A DNA stretch of 32,550 nt from Nitrospiria bacterium (GTDB lineage: Bacteria > Nitrospirota > Nitrospiria > JACQBZ01), in the NCBI GenBank assembly GCA_035517655.1, contig DATIYJ010000070.1, forward strand, positions 1 through 32,550. The letters run 5' to 3'. Of the stretch, positions 1-8,812 are shown piece after piece; the first letter of the stretch is position 1, and each line of letters begins with the position of its first letter. Position numbers and translations under genes: made by a program. Under the pieces are notes generated by a model. It did no database searches. It was given only the letters and a program-made list of their open reading frames with translations, and was not told the DNA's origin.

Positions 1-1563
1 GTTTTCATCTATGAACGGCTCGCCGCCGTTGTCATCAAAGGGCTCTCCGGGATCGTACACCCCATTCCCGTTGGTGTCATAAAACGTCTCTTCCCCCATC
101 GTCACGGCCAGAACGGAGACCCTTCCGTCCCTCGGGTTGGGTTCCAGAAGATCATACAATCCGTTGCTGTTCAGATCATTAAACAGCACGGTCTCGTTCC
201 CGATCGGGTTCAAATCCTGTCGCGGATCGGTATCGACCGGCAGTCGGTTCTGAGTCCGGAATAGAACCGTTGTTTCACCTTTATCATCCGTAACTCCCTG
301 GCGGTCGATCGCGCCGGCCTCGGTATAAAAGGAAACAGCGGTGCCCTGAAGTACATTGAAATTCCCGAATCGATCGGCCATGAACGCGCTGATGTTCGCC
401 TGCTCATTGTCGTAGGCCAGACCGGCGAGGTTATGAATATCGGCCGCAACGCTGAAGAATCGGGCCGAGGGAACTCCTCCGCCGATCGAAAGCGGTGTCG
501 AGGTACTAAAGATCTCACCCGAATCAAACGTCCCGTTGCCATTGGCGTCGATGAAGGCCAGGATGCGCGTCGGGCCGGCCACGAACCCGCTTTTCAGAAA
601 GGTCTTGGCCACCCCCCCGACCGTCGCGGCGGCCGGAGGATCGATCGCGGCCCCCCCGCCCGGATTCATGCCGTTTAGAAACTGGAAATTAACCACCGTC
701 CCATCCCCGATCGGCAACCCTTCCGTATCGGTGACGCTGAAGGAAACTTCGGACACCTCGGCCTGACCCGCGCCTTTGATGCCGACCACCTGAGGGTTCG
801 CCTGAAGAAACTGGATCCCCAGAACCGGCAGGGCCTGAATCACAACGGGCGCCGATGCGGTGATGCTCCCGGCCGTGGCCGAGATCGTGAGGCTGCCGGC
901 CGTCGTGCCCGCCACAAAGCTCGCGCTCGCGAGGCCCGCGCCGCCGGCGGTCGGAACGGTCAGCGTACTGGCCAGACTCGACCCGCTGGACAGATTACCC
1001 AGAGTCGAGTCGCTCAAGGTGAACGTAACCGAGGTATTGTCCGGAACAGGACTCCCATTGCAGTCAAAAATGGCCGCCGTGACGCTGGTGATCGCACGAA
1101 CGGTCATCGGCGAGGCCGGATTCAAGGTCACCGTCATCGGCGTCGGCGCATTGGACGGGATGCCGGCGCACGCAACCGTCACGCTCACGTCATTACTCTT
1201 GATCGTTCCATTGGCTGCGCCGATTGTGACGGGGCCGCCGAGAGCCACTCCGGTGACCAGCCCGTTGTTACTCACAGCAGCCACGGTCGGATCGCTGGAA
1301 CTCCAAACATAAGAGACGCCGGTGATCGTATTGTTGGCGGCGTCCAGGCCCGTCGGTACGAGTTGCAACGTTTGACCTTTGGCGATGGTAAACGGTCCCC
1401 CGGACCCCGTGGCGTCCGCAACCTGAATCGATTTGACGACGGACGATGTCGTGTTGGTAATACCCGGAGCATTCGAAACGTTCACATTGGGATTGCTTTT
1501 GCAGGCCGTTGCCATGCCCAGAAGCGCCAGGACCCCAAGCCATCTGACCGCCGACCGTTTCAT
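1..1563 (-). CDS. Ig-like (Big_2/Big_1) repeat surface lipoprotein, 3' end outside the window
   Basis: The minus-strand frame is open from an ATG at 1561-1563 to the window edge: 521 codons, no stop. AGGAGG sits just upstream of the ATG. The N-terminus (MKRSAVRWLGVLALLG, then Cys21) reads as a secretion signal, probably a lipoprotein type, although the lipobox ATAC is not ideal. Residues about 45-132 resemble a Big_2 Ig-like domain (WSSSDPTVAAVSNNGLVTG). Residues about 137-237 and 240-345 resemble invasin-type Big_1 domains. Three Asp/Asn/Gly-rich segments near residues 335-347, 458-471 and 493-516 (DANGNG, DLNSNG, DTNGNGVYDPGE) look like calcium-binding EF-hand or dockerin-type loops. The protein is therefore probably exported and displayed on the cell surface or in the periplasm. 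It is the last visible gene after the pil and aro genes, 79 bases past the preceding lipoprotein gene. Its function is not recognised; adhesion or a matrix role is inference only. Confidence 0.85.
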   Translation of the reverse strand, partial: MKRSAVRWLGVLALLGMATACKSNPNVNVSNAPGITNTTSSVVKSIQVADATGSGGPFTIAKGQTLQLVPTGLDAANNTITGVSYVWSSSDPTVAAVSNNGLVTGVALGGPVTIGAANGTIKSNDVSVTVACAGIPSNAPTPMTVTLNPASPMTVRAITSVTAAIFDCNGSPVPDNTSVTFTLSDSTLGNLSSGSSLASTLTVPTAGGAGLASASFVAGTTAGSLTISATAGSITASAPVVIQALPVLGIQFLQANPQVVGIKGAGQAEVSEVSFSVTDTEGLPIGDGTVVNFQFLNGMNPGGGAAIDPPAAATVGGVAKTFLKSGFVAGPTRILAFIDANGNGTFDSGEIFSTSTPLSIGGGVPSARFFSVAADIHNLAGLAYDNEQANISAFMADRFGNFNVLQGTAVSFYTEAGAIDRQGVTDDKGETTVLFRTQNRLPVDTDPRQDLNPIGNETVLFNDLNSNGLYDLLEPNPRDGRVSVLAVTMGEETFYDTNGNGVYDPGEPFDDNGGEPFIDEN

Positions 1564-1642
1564 ACCGCCTCCTCCAATGAATGCCTGTCGGTAACGCCGG
1601 ATAAAACCAACCAACCCAATTCGGTATACAGATGTCCCGTCT

Positions 1643-2293
1643 TTACTTGCTGCAATTGTCATAGTTGCCCATGTTGAAGGTGGCGGAGCCGACCAAGACC
1701 ACGTCTTGGTCAAACTGGGACGTCCCCCGGAAGGTATATTTGGCCGAATAGGAGGCCGGAGGGTAAAGACTTCCACCGTTGTTGACATACTCCTCCTTGG
1801 TCTGAAAATTCACGAATTCCAACGTGAAGGTGGCCTGCGAACCATCCGTGTTCACCTTCAGGCTGGTTGGACCGAACGACTGGGACGTCAACGCGGGCGC
1901 CGTTACCAGGTTCGTCGCAAGGGGGGTGTAGTCGATCGTATAGCTGGTAAAAGTAATGAAGGCCGGCGCCGGCGGCGAGGTTACATCTTTCATGAGATCG
2001 GCCTCGATCGTGACCTTGGCGTCATGTTCGCCGAATTTTTCGGGATCCTGCGTGGTCGGATCGCCGTCGCAATCCTGATTCTCGACGACGTCGACGTCCG
2101 GCGTGTCCCCGCCGAAACCGACCGAATCGGTCGGGACGACCGAGTCCACCGACACGCAGGCGCCGGTGACATCGACCCCGTTGCATTGCCCCGCGCCGCC
2201 GATCTGCCCGCAGCCCAGCACCCATCCAAGCAGGGCCGTCGCCCCCAATGAAAGCCACATCCGGCTCGCCTTGATCCCCGTGACTTTATTCAC
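1643..2293 (-). CDS. Lipoprotein of unknown function (216 aa)
   Basis: The gene starts with GTG at 2291-2293, preceded by AAAGGAGGGC at good spacing. The N-terminus has a basic stretch, a hydrophobic core and a clear lipobox VLGC with Cys28, so it is predicted to be a lipidated envelope protein. After the Cys comes a Gly/Asp/Val-rich, low-complexity, acidic segment with several Cys residues (positions about 38-75). A beta-rich domain follows (about 90-216), with segments such as FITFTSYTIDY and TFTLEFVNF that look like alternating beta strands. I do not recognise the family. It lies 36 bases after aroKB and 79 bases before the Ig-domain gene, in the same orientation, so it is probably co-transcribed with them. 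A partnership with the downstream Ig-domain protein is inference from position. Confidence 0.85.
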   Translation of the reverse strand: MNKVTGIKASRMWLSLGATALLGWVLGCGQIGGAGQCNGVDVTGACVSVDSVVPTDSVGFGGDTPDVDVVENQDCDGDPTTQDPEKFGEHDAKVTIEADLMKDVTSPPAPAFITFTSYTIDYTPLATNLVTAPALTSQSFGPTSLKVNTDGSQATFTLEFVNFQTKEEYVNNGGSLYPPASYSAKYTFRGTSQFDQDVVLVGSATFNMGNYDNCSK

Positions 2294-2329
2294 CCCGCCC
2301 TCCTTTGTTCAATTCCTCTACTGCTTTTA

Positions 2330-3931
2330 TCAGAACCATGTCTTTAGCAGATTAATGATTTCTTTTTGACTGACCGGTTTGACTACGACCCGGCCGATGC
2401 GTTCGGCCAGGACGAAATGAATCTTTCCGCCGGCAACCTTTTTGTCCATCGTCATGGCTTTAAGTATATCGGCCGACTTGATTTTCGGCAAGGCGACCGG
2501 AAGCCCCGCCCGTTCGAGGAGCCGGATCTGACGCCGGGCGCACGAGGGATCCGAAAGCCCGAGGCGGACGGACAGGCGCGCGGCGAAAGCGATCCCAATC
2601 GAAACGGCCTCGCCGTGAAGATAAGTGCCGTAATTCGTAACGGTTTCGAGCGCGTGGCCGAGAGTATGCCCGTAATTTAAGATCTTTCTCAAGCCGCCTT
2701 CACGTTCATCTTTTTGGACCACGTCCGCCTTGATCGCGCAGGATCGGCGGATGGCATGGGTCAGCGCAGCCGGTTCCAATTTCAGGATCTTGTCCATGTT
2801 GTCTTCCAGGTAGTAAAAGAATCCTTCATCCCGGATCACGCCGTATTTGATCACTTCGGCCAGACCTGAAATGAACTCCCTCCGGTGGAGCGTTTTTAAA
2901 ACCTCCGGATCGACGAGGACCAGCTTCGGTTGATAAAAAGCGCCGATCAGGTTTTTCCCGTGGGGGTGATCCACCCCGGTCTTCCCCCCGATGCTGGCAT
3001 CCACCTGGGCCGCCAGCGTGGTCGGAACCTGGACGAAGCCGATGCCGCGCATGTAGGTCGAGGCCGCAAAACCGGCCAGGTCGCCGATGACGCCGCCTCC
3101 CAACGCCAACAGGGTCGAGCTTCGCTCGAACGATCGTCGGACGAGTTCGTCATAGACGCGGGAAACCGAACGGAGATTCTTATAACGCTCACCGTCGGGC
3201 AGCATCACGGTGGCCGCTTGAAATCCGGCCTTCCGGAGGCTTCGCGACACGACGGAGCCGTAGAGACGGTTCACCCGTGCGTTTGTAATCACGCCGACTT
3301 TTCCCTTGAGTCCCAGAGTGGCCAAGCGCTCCCCGATTCGGGGGAGCGTCCCGTCCCCGATCTCAATCGAATATCCCCGTTCCGCCAGATCGACCCGAAT
3401 CGAGTTCCTCGACGAAACGATATCGCGGATCATCTTTGCAATACGGTCCGGCGACTTGTGCGTGGTATCAATCCGGTAATCGGAAAGAAGATAATACGGC
3501 CGTCGGACTTTCAACAGTTCCCGAATGCGCTCGATGCGTCTCCCCTCCTGGAGCAAGGGGCGCTCCGGCCCGGCTGTTCGGGCCATGATCGCGTCGGGGG
3601 AAGCGTCCAAACCGATCAAAACGCCGTTTCGTTGAAGACGCCGGAGGTTCACCGGATCCACCACCGCTCCGCCTCCCGTCGCGATCACGCAGGATTTTCT
3701 GTCGGCCAACTCCGCCACGACTTCCCTCTCCAGTTTTCTGAAATGAGCCTCGCCGAATTGCTTGAAAATCTCCGGGATGGTCCGACCGGCCCGTTCCTGT
3801 ATCCGAAGATCGCTATCCTCGAATGCCCGGCCGAGATCGCCCGCCAGCCGTTTCCCGACCCGGCTTTTTCCGGTCCCCATGAAACCAATCAATACAATAT
3901 TTTTTTTCTCCCCATTACCAGTTCTTAACAT
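2330..3931 (-). CDS. aroKB: Bifunctional shikimate kinase / 3-dehydroquinate synthase (AroK-AroB fusion)
   Basis: One 533-residue frame carries two enzymes of the cytoplasmic shikimate pathway. Residues 11-172 are shikimate kinase: P-loop GFMGTGKS at 16-23, DSD at 39-41 and Arg65 for shikimate binding, GGG at 86-88, and a lid region RPLL near 124. Residues about 178-533 are 3-dehydroquinate synthase: NAD-binding GGGVIGDLAGF at 278-288, a PTT...DASIGGKTGVD stretch, and likely zinc ligands Glu359, His422 and His439 by family position. AroB makes 3-dehydroquinate from DAHP; AroK phosphorylates shikimate, so the fused steps are not consecutive. No stop or shift separates the halves. The ATG at 3931 lies 17 bases inside the end of aroC. 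The short AGGA before it is weak, so translation probably depends on coupling to aroC. Neighbouring pilQ and aroK-aroB is a known arrangement in proteobacteria. Confidence 0.97.
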   Translation of the reverse strand: MLRTGNGEKKNIVLIGFMGTGKSRVGKRLAGDLGRAFEDSDLRIQERAGRTIPEIFKQFGEAHFRKLEREVVAELADRKSCVIATGGGAVVDPVNLRRLQRNGVLIGLDASPDAIMARTAGPERPLLQEGRRIERIRELLKVRRPYYLLSDYRIDTTHKSPDRIAKMIRDIVSSRNSIRVDLAERGYSIEIGDGTLPRIGERLATLGLKGKVGVITNARVNRLYGSVVSRSLRKAGFQAATVMLPDGERYKNLRSVSRVYDELVRRSFERSSTLLALGGGVIGDLAGFAASTYMRGIGFVQVPTTLAAQVDASIGGKTGVDHPHGKNLIGAFYQPKLVLVDPEVLKTLHRREFISGLAEVIKYGVIRDEGFFYYLEDNMDKILKLEPAALTHAIRRSCAIKADVVQKDEREGGLRKILNYGHTLGHALETVTNYGTYLHGEAVSIGIAFAARLSVRLGLSDPSCARRQIRLLERAGLPVALPKIKSADILKAMTMDKKVAGGKIHFVLAERIGRVVVKPVSQKEIINLLKTWF

Positions 3932-5078
3932 AGTCCTGATAAGTGTCGTAATTCCTCTTCATCTCGATCAGGCTGTCGCCCCCGAATTTTTCGATCATCG
4001 CTGCGGCAAGCTCGAACGCCACGACCGCCTCGCCGATGACGCCGGCCGCCGGCACGGTGCAGATATCGGATCGTTCCACCGTCGCTTCAAAGGGCTCCTT
4101 GCTCTTGATATCGACGCTTTTCAGCGGCGAGTAGAGCGTGGAGATCGGCTTCATCGCGACGCGGAGCACGATAGGTTGGCCGTTGGTGATCCCCCCTTCA
4201 AGGCCGCCCGCGTTGTTGGTCTTCCGATAGAATCGTTTGCCGGCTTCATCATAAAAAATTTCATCGTGAACCTCGGAACCGAAGCGCCGCGCGGCTTCGA
4301 ATCCCATGCCGATCTCAACACCTTTCATGGCTTGGATGCTCATTAAACCAAAAGCCAGACGGGCGCCCAACCGGCGGTCCCACTGGCCGTAGCTGCCGAG
4401 ACCGATCGGAACAGGGTCGGCGATCACCTCGAACACCCCTCCCAACGTATCTCCCTTGTCCTTCGCCTCGCGGATCTTTTCGATCATTTTTCCGGCCGCG
4501 GCCGCGTCCGCGCACCGGACCTCGGACTCCTCCGCCGCCTGACGGATCTGTTCGAAACTCATTCGGCTCGTTTCGGCCTGAATCCCACCGATCTCACGGA
4601 CGTGGCTCACGAAGTTGATCCCAAAGGGCTTTAACAGGGCCTTCGCCACCGCGCCGACCGCAACCCGAATCGCCGTCTCCCGGGCACTGGCCTTCTCGAG
4701 GACATTTCGAATATCGGTATGGGCGTATTTGATCGCGCCGGCCAAATCGGCATGGCCCGGTCTCGGCTTGGTCACAACGCGCTGGGTCGCCGGATCGCCG
4801 GGTTCGACGGCCATGATTTCCTGCCAGGTTTTCCAATCCTTATTGGTGATCTGCATGCCGATCGGGCTTCCCAGGGTAAAGCCTTTCCGAACCCCGGAAA
4901 CGAACTCGACCTGGTCCTGCTCAATCTTCATCCGCCCCCCGCGTCCGTATCCTTTTTGGCGACGGGCCAGATCGAGATTGACAGTCGCCTCGGTCAGGGA
5001 AACACCCGAGGGCATCCCCTCGATGATGGCCAAAAGCAGTTTGCCGTGCGACTCGCCGCCGTTAAGATACCTGAGCAT
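3915..5078 (-). CDS. aroC: Chorismate synthase
   Basis: The 387-residue protein catalyses the last shikimate step, converting 5-enolpyruvylshikimate-3-phosphate to chorismate with reduced FMN. The N-terminus has the family GESHG motif (residues 8-12). The internal RRQKGYGRGGRM stretch and the near C-terminal region with many conserved Gly/Ala/Glu positions fit the full-length bacterial enzyme (usual length about 360-390). It begins 16 bases after the pilQ stop and overlaps the start of the aroK-aroB fusion. The ribosome binding site is weak (GGAT), again suggesting coupling. With aroKB this gives three shikimate-pathway activities at the end of the pilus operon. Confidence in the function is high. 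Confidence 0.98.
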   Translation of the reverse strand: MLRYLNGGESHGKLLLAIIEGMPSGVSLTEATVNLDLARRQKGYGRGGRMKIEQDQVEFVSGVRKGFTLGSPIGMQITNKDWKTWQEIMAVEPGDPATQRVVTKPRPGHADLAGAIKYAHTDIRNVLEKASARETAIRVAVGAVAKALLKPFGINFVSHVREIGGIQAETSRMSFEQIRQAAEESEVRCADAAAAGKMIEKIREAKDKGDTLGGVFEVIADPVPIGLGSYGQWDRRLGARLAFGLMSIQAMKGVEIGMGFEAARRFGSEVHDEIFYDEAGKRFYRKTNNAGGLEGGITNGQPIVLRVAMKPISTLYSPLKSVDIKSKEPFEATVERSDICTVPAAGVIGEAVVAFELAAAMIEKFGGDSLIEMKRNYDTYQDYVKNW

Positions 5079-5094
5079 TCAATATCAATCCGCG

Positions 5095-7536
5095 TTACTG
5101 TTTCACGATTCGGGGTGTGAGGAAAATCAGCAATTCATTCTTTGTATCCGTCTTGGTCTCATTTTTGAAAAGCCATCCCAGGACTGGGATACGTGAAAGA
5201 AAGGGAACACCGGATTCGGTTTCGCTCCGCTCATCCACAAAGATACCTCCGATCACGGTGGTCTCGCCGTCATTCAACAGTACCTCGGTCGTCGCCTCCC
5301 GCTTTGCGATGCTCGGACCGGCGGGGCCGCTGAAGCTGCCGATCGAATCCCGGGCCGCCTTCACCTTCAAAATAATGCTGTGATCCGGGGTGATGTGCGG
5401 GGTGACCTCCAGGGTCAAATTCGCGTCGACAAAGGTCGTGGTCGGCCCCGTATTGGCCGAGGACGTCTGGAAGGGAATCGATTCGCCCTGCTCGATCTTG
5501 GCCTGAAAATTATCCATCGTGGTCACCTTCGGGCTCGAGATGGTTTTGGTCAACCCGTTCAGTTCACCCGCGGAAAGGCGCAGGTCAAGATTGATCGGGT
5601 TTTCCGTGAACCGTCCGAAGTTGAAACCGACCGCGGGCACCGCGTTCAGACCCGAGACGCTGCCCGGCAGATTCACCGCAAAATCGGGCGCAAAGGTCCC
5701 GAAGGCGGGCGGAGTTATGCCGGCGCCGCTATTAATGCCTTGGACCCCGAACGCGCTATTTGATTTGATGGCGCTGAACCCCAATCCCCATTGAATGCCG
5801 AGCGACTGGGCAAAACTCGTATCGGCCTGAACGATCCGGGCCTCGATCTGGACCTGCGGCGTGCGTGTATCGAGTGCCTTGGCCAATGCCACCGCTTCGT
5901 TGACCTCTTTATCAATATCCTTGACGACAATGGTGTTTGTGCGTAAATCGACCGTGACATCCCCTCTAGGGCTAAGGGTTTTTTTCAGTGACAGAGCCAT
6001 CTCCTGGGCGCTGGCATAGTTGACAAAGATGACCTTCGTGATGAGGTCCTCCGCCTTGAATTTGGCGTCTTTCGCATGGGCTTCTTCATCCTGCTGTTTG
6101 GCGATATCTGCAAGCGTGGCCACGCGGATAATGTTTCCATCGCGAGTCTGTCCCAGGCTGTTCATTTTCAAAACAATATCCAGAGCCTGATCCCATGGGA
6201 CACTGATCAACTTGAGCGTCACCTTGCCTTTTACGCCCTCGCTGATCACGATGTTCAATCCGCTCACATCGGCCAATAACCGAAGTACGTTGCTGAGATC
6301 GGCATCCTGAAAATCAAGCGAAATTTTCCGTCCGACATACCTTTTCCGAGCCGTGATCTCCCCTTTCTTCATCGGCTCCACGGCGGCCGCCGATGTCATC
6401 GCCTCGGGAAGCGGCGCCGGTTTCGGTTTTTCTCGGACGACCGTCTTTTCTTTCGGCATTTCCTCATGTGTCGTTTCCCGAGGCGCCTGATCGGGCGGCA
6501 CTTGACCGGCTTCCTGCGGCTTCTCTTGAGGTTGGGCCGGCGTCGCTTCCGTCACCGGCGGTTTTTCCCCCTGTTCCTCGTTCGGCTTGGCCTTGGCCTC
6601 GGCCGGACCCGGCGAGGATTCCCCCGCCGCCGCGCTCAAGGCGACCACGACTTCTTTCCCGGACGGCTCGACGGTGAACGAGGCCTTGGAATTCAGGTCA
6701 AAAACGACACGGACCTTCATCGGTTTTAGATGCTGACCGATTCGGATGCTCTTCAAAAGACTGTGCTTCACGGAAATCGTGTTTGGGCGGATGGCGTTCG
6801 TCACATCCGGCAAATCGACCACCAGCCGGTTTCCCTCAACCATAAACGCATTCGGTTTCAGAGCGCCGTCCCCCGCAATATGAATGGCGACCGTGTCCTT
6901 GTCTCGATCGACGGTAAGTTTTGAAACCGTCTTGGCCGCCGGAAGGGCCGGCTCGCTCGGTGCCGGTTTCTCTTCCACCACTGGAGGAGGTGGCACCGGC
7001 GTCTGCTGGGCCGCCTCTGTCATGGCCTGGGCTTCCGGAGCGGACGGATTTGAAGCCGCCTCGGAAGTCGAAGGAGCCGCCGTCTCGGTAGCGGCCGAGG
7101 CGGTCGGTTTATCAATGTCGATCAGCAACTTTTCTCCGTCGGCTCGCACATGAGAAAGAACGGGTTCCGTAAGCGTGATCTCCAACCGAACCACGTTGCT
7201 GGGTTTTTCCCCTTCGATGGGAACCAGATCGGTAACGGCCCCTTGGCCGATCGGTATCCGATCCTTGAATTTCCCAACGGAAGCACCGGCCAGATCCACG
7301 ATCAGCCTCGCGGGATCCGTTAATTGATAAGAGGTATAAACCAACGCTTTCTGCCCGGCTACGACAATCTCCGTTTTATCCGGCTGTTCGGTCACCGAAA
7401 TATCCTGAAGGGTGTTAAGCTCGTCGCCCGGCTTGGTCTGTTTGTGAACGGTAGCGCATGAAGCCATTCCTAAAGTTAGAACAAGTACGATGAATACGTT
7501 CACCGCGGGCCAAGCAAAAAACGTCTTGAGTTTCAT
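5095..7536 (-). CDS. pilQ: Type IV pilus secretin PilQ
   Basis: PilQ forms the outer-membrane ring through which the pilus exits. The chosen ATG at 7534-7536 (813 aa) has AAGGAGGGGAGCGA directly upstream and overlaps the pilP stop as ATGA; the frame stays open upstream but that part is not coding-like. Residues 1-26 are a signal ending in MASC, with Cys27 as a possible lipidation site. Two AMIN domains (peptidoglycan-binding type) lie at about 38-140 and 205-305, separated and followed by Pro/Ala/Glu/Lys-rich linkers. An STN/N0 domain follows (about 405-480), then an N1 domain (LITKVIFVNYASAQEM), then the secretin core ending in ELLIFLTPRIVKQ. The domain order matches the family. It is followed 16 bases later by aroC. 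A lipobox on PilQ is unusual and could make the secretin independent of a separate pilotin. Confidence 0.97.
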   Translation of the reverse strand: MKLKTFFAWPAVNVFIVLVLTLGMASCATVHKQTKPGDELNTLQDISVTEQPDKTEIVVAGQKALVYTSYQLTDPARLIVDLAGASVGKFKDRIPIGQGAVTDLVPIEGEKPSNVVRLEITLTEPVLSHVRADGEKLLIDIDKPTASAATETAAPSTSEAASNPSAPEAQAMTEAAQQTPVPPPPVVEEKPAPSEPALPAAKTVSKLTVDRDKDTVAIHIAGDGALKPNAFMVEGNRLVVDLPDVTNAIRPNTISVKHSLLKSIRIGQHLKPMKVRVVFDLNSKASFTVEPSGKEVVVALSAAAGESSPGPAEAKAKPNEEQGEKPPVTEATPAQPQEKPQEAGQVPPDQAPRETTHEEMPKEKTVVREKPKPAPLPEAMTSAAAVEPMKKGEITARKRYVGRKISLDFQDADLSNVLRLLADVSGLNIVISEGVKGKVTLKLISVPWDQALDIVLKMNSLGQTRDGNIIRVATLADIAKQQDEEAHAKDAKFKAEDLITKVIFVNYASAQEMALSLKKTLSPRGDVTVDLRTNTIVVKDIDKEVNEAVALAKALDTRTPQVQIEARIVQADTSFAQSLGIQWGLGFSAIKSNSAFGVQGINSGAGITPPAFGTFAPDFAVNLPGSVSGLNAVPAVGFNFGRFTENPINLDLRLSAGELNGLTKTISSPKVTTMDNFQAKIEQGESIPFQTSSANTGPTTTFVDANLTLEVTPHITPDHSIILKVKAARDSIGSFSGPAGPSIAKREATTEVLLNDGETTVIGGIFVDERSETESGVPFLSRIPVLGWLFKNETKTDTKNELLIFLTPRIVKQ

Positions 7537-8138
7537 TCGCTCCCCTCCTTTTGGGGATGAAGATCCAACCTCACTTCCCTCACTTTTTTTGCACCGAAAA
7601 TATCGGTATATTTTTCCTCGATGGTCAGATAACGCTCGGTGATCTTTCGAACCGATCCGTTGTTGGGTCCCACAGGAGTTCCCACGTGAATGGTGTATCC
7701 TTTGCCGTCCGGAGTCTGGACCATGGCGGAATATCCAAATCCCCCCCAAACGATGCCGATCAGGCGAAGTTCGCCGATCTCCGTACGCAACAGAGGCGGA
7801 AGACTTTGCAGGCTTTTACCCGAACCCAATGTAACCAAAATGGATTGGAATGGATCTCGACGTCCCTCGGCGACATAGACATAGGGAGGAGGCGATGGAG
7901 TCTGGCCTCCCGTGTTCTGCTCGGGCGCCGCGGCCGTCACCGCCGGGACTTCAGGACGTTTAACCGCGCCCGGTTTTCCTGCCGATGAGGCCGGAGGGGA
8001 CGACCCTCCTCCGCATCCTGCGGCCACCGTCGTGATCAACCCCAAAACAAATCCAAGGGTCAAGAATCGGGCCATGCGACCGATTTCACTTGTCCGAACT
8101 CGTCCTACGACCCGTCCTCGCTCTAGTGAAATACTCAT
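7533..8138 (-). CDS. pilP: Type IV pilus assembly lipoprotein PilP
   Basis: PilP is the periplasmic lipoprotein that links the PilN-PilO inner-membrane complex to the secretin. The sequence has a signal with lipobox VAAGC, a flexible Pro/Ser/Ala-rich stretch, then the conserved GRRDPF motif and a small beta domain (LRLIGIVWG, MVQTPDGKGYTIHVG) typical of the family. The ATG at 8138 lies 5 bases after the pilO stop and is annotated here (201 aa). An in-frame ATG at 8075 (180 aa) starts exactly at the signal peptide (MARFLTLGFVLG) and may be the true start. Neither has a strong ribosome binding site. The stop overlaps the pilQ start by four bases. Confidence 0.94.
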   Translation of the reverse strand: MSISLERGRVVGRVRTSEIGRMARFLTLGFVLGLITTVAAGCGGGSSPPASSAGKPGAVKRPEVPAVTAAAPEQNTGGQTPSPPPYVYVAEGRRDPFQSILVTLGSGKSLQSLPPLLRTEIGELRLIGIVWGGFGYSAMVQTPDGKGYTIHVGTPVGPNNGSVRKITERYLTIEEKYTDIFGAKKVREVRLDLHPQKEGSE

Positions 8139-8143
8139 TTATA

Positions 8144-8812
8144 TTATTCGCCCCCCGGCGGGCCGGTTTTCCCGCTTTTGGCAGGGGCCGCTTTGCCCTT
8201 GGCGCCGGCCTGCGCTTTCTTTTTATCATCGGGAGAAGCCGGTTTCTCCTCCGATGCCGCAAAGGCCGTGGCCACAAAAGCGGTCTGGATCATCAAACGT
8301 CCTCTTTCCACATGCGGGCTTCCCATCTTGATGTTTGTAATATTCACAATTCGGGGTAGCTGGCTCACGCTGTCAAAAAACAACGCGGTGGTGTGATACC
8401 CGCCCCCGACTTCGACCTCCACCGGAATTTCTGAATACAAACCGCTAGGGTCTTCCTTTTTGGCGGAAGGCCGCCACAATTTGAAATCAAGACCGACCCG
8501 AAGCCCCAGATCGGAGACCTGTTTGAGCAAGGTAGCAACCTCCGCCTCCGGGGGAAGCTGCTCTTTTTTCTCCGCCAATTGCTTTTCGAGTTCGGCGTTT
8601 TCCTTTTTCAACTGGTCCAGTTTCTCGACTTTGGCGCGTTGGATCCCAATCTCTCCATCCAATTTCGCAATATCAGCCCGCAAGCCCGCGACTTCGTTAT
8701 TTTGAGGGAGATAAAAAAACCAGAAAAACATCGCGATGATGAGGATATTGATCAAAAACAGGGCCAGGAGCTTCTGATACGTGGGAAGATTTTTAATAAA
8801 GTCCAGATTCAT
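8144..8812 (-). CDS. pilO: Type IV pilus inner-membrane protein PilO
   Basis: This 222-residue protein pairs with PilN to form the inner-membrane alignment platform of the pilus machine. A short cytoplasmic N-terminus is followed by one membrane segment (about residues 14-36, LLALFLINILIIAMFFWFFY), a periplasmic coiled coil rich in Lys/Glu/Leu (about 37-90), and a ferredoxin-like domain containing the family-style stretch VGGGYHTTALFFDSVSQLPRI. The C-terminal 30 residues are a Lys/Ala/Pro/Gly-rich tail beyond the usual domain. Its ATG directly follows the pilN TGA, and pilP starts 5 bases after its own stop, so translation is probably coupled. Confidence 0.96.
   Translation of the reverse strand: MNLDFIKNLPTYQKLLALFLINILIIAMFFWFFYLPQNNEVAGLRADIAKLDGEIGIQRAKVEKLDQLKKENAELEKQLAEKKEQLPPEAEVATLLKQVSDLGLRVGLDFKLWRPSAKKEDPSGLYSEIPVEVEVGGGYHTTALFFDSVSQLPRIVNITNIKMGSPHVERGRLMIQTAFVATAFAASEEKPASPDDKKKAQAGAKGKAAPAKSGKTGPPGGE

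Noticed and set aside
860-1312. Hydrophobic plus-strand frame of 150 residues that looks membrane-like
   Set aside because: It is the reverse of the Thr/Val/Ala-rich Ig domains; the minus-strand frame has a signal, a good ribosome binding site and 521 open codons.
2930-3928. 332-residue plus-strand open frame
   Set aside because: It is antisense to the well-supported aroK-aroB fusion and has no family motif; long shadow frames are common in this GC-rich sequence.
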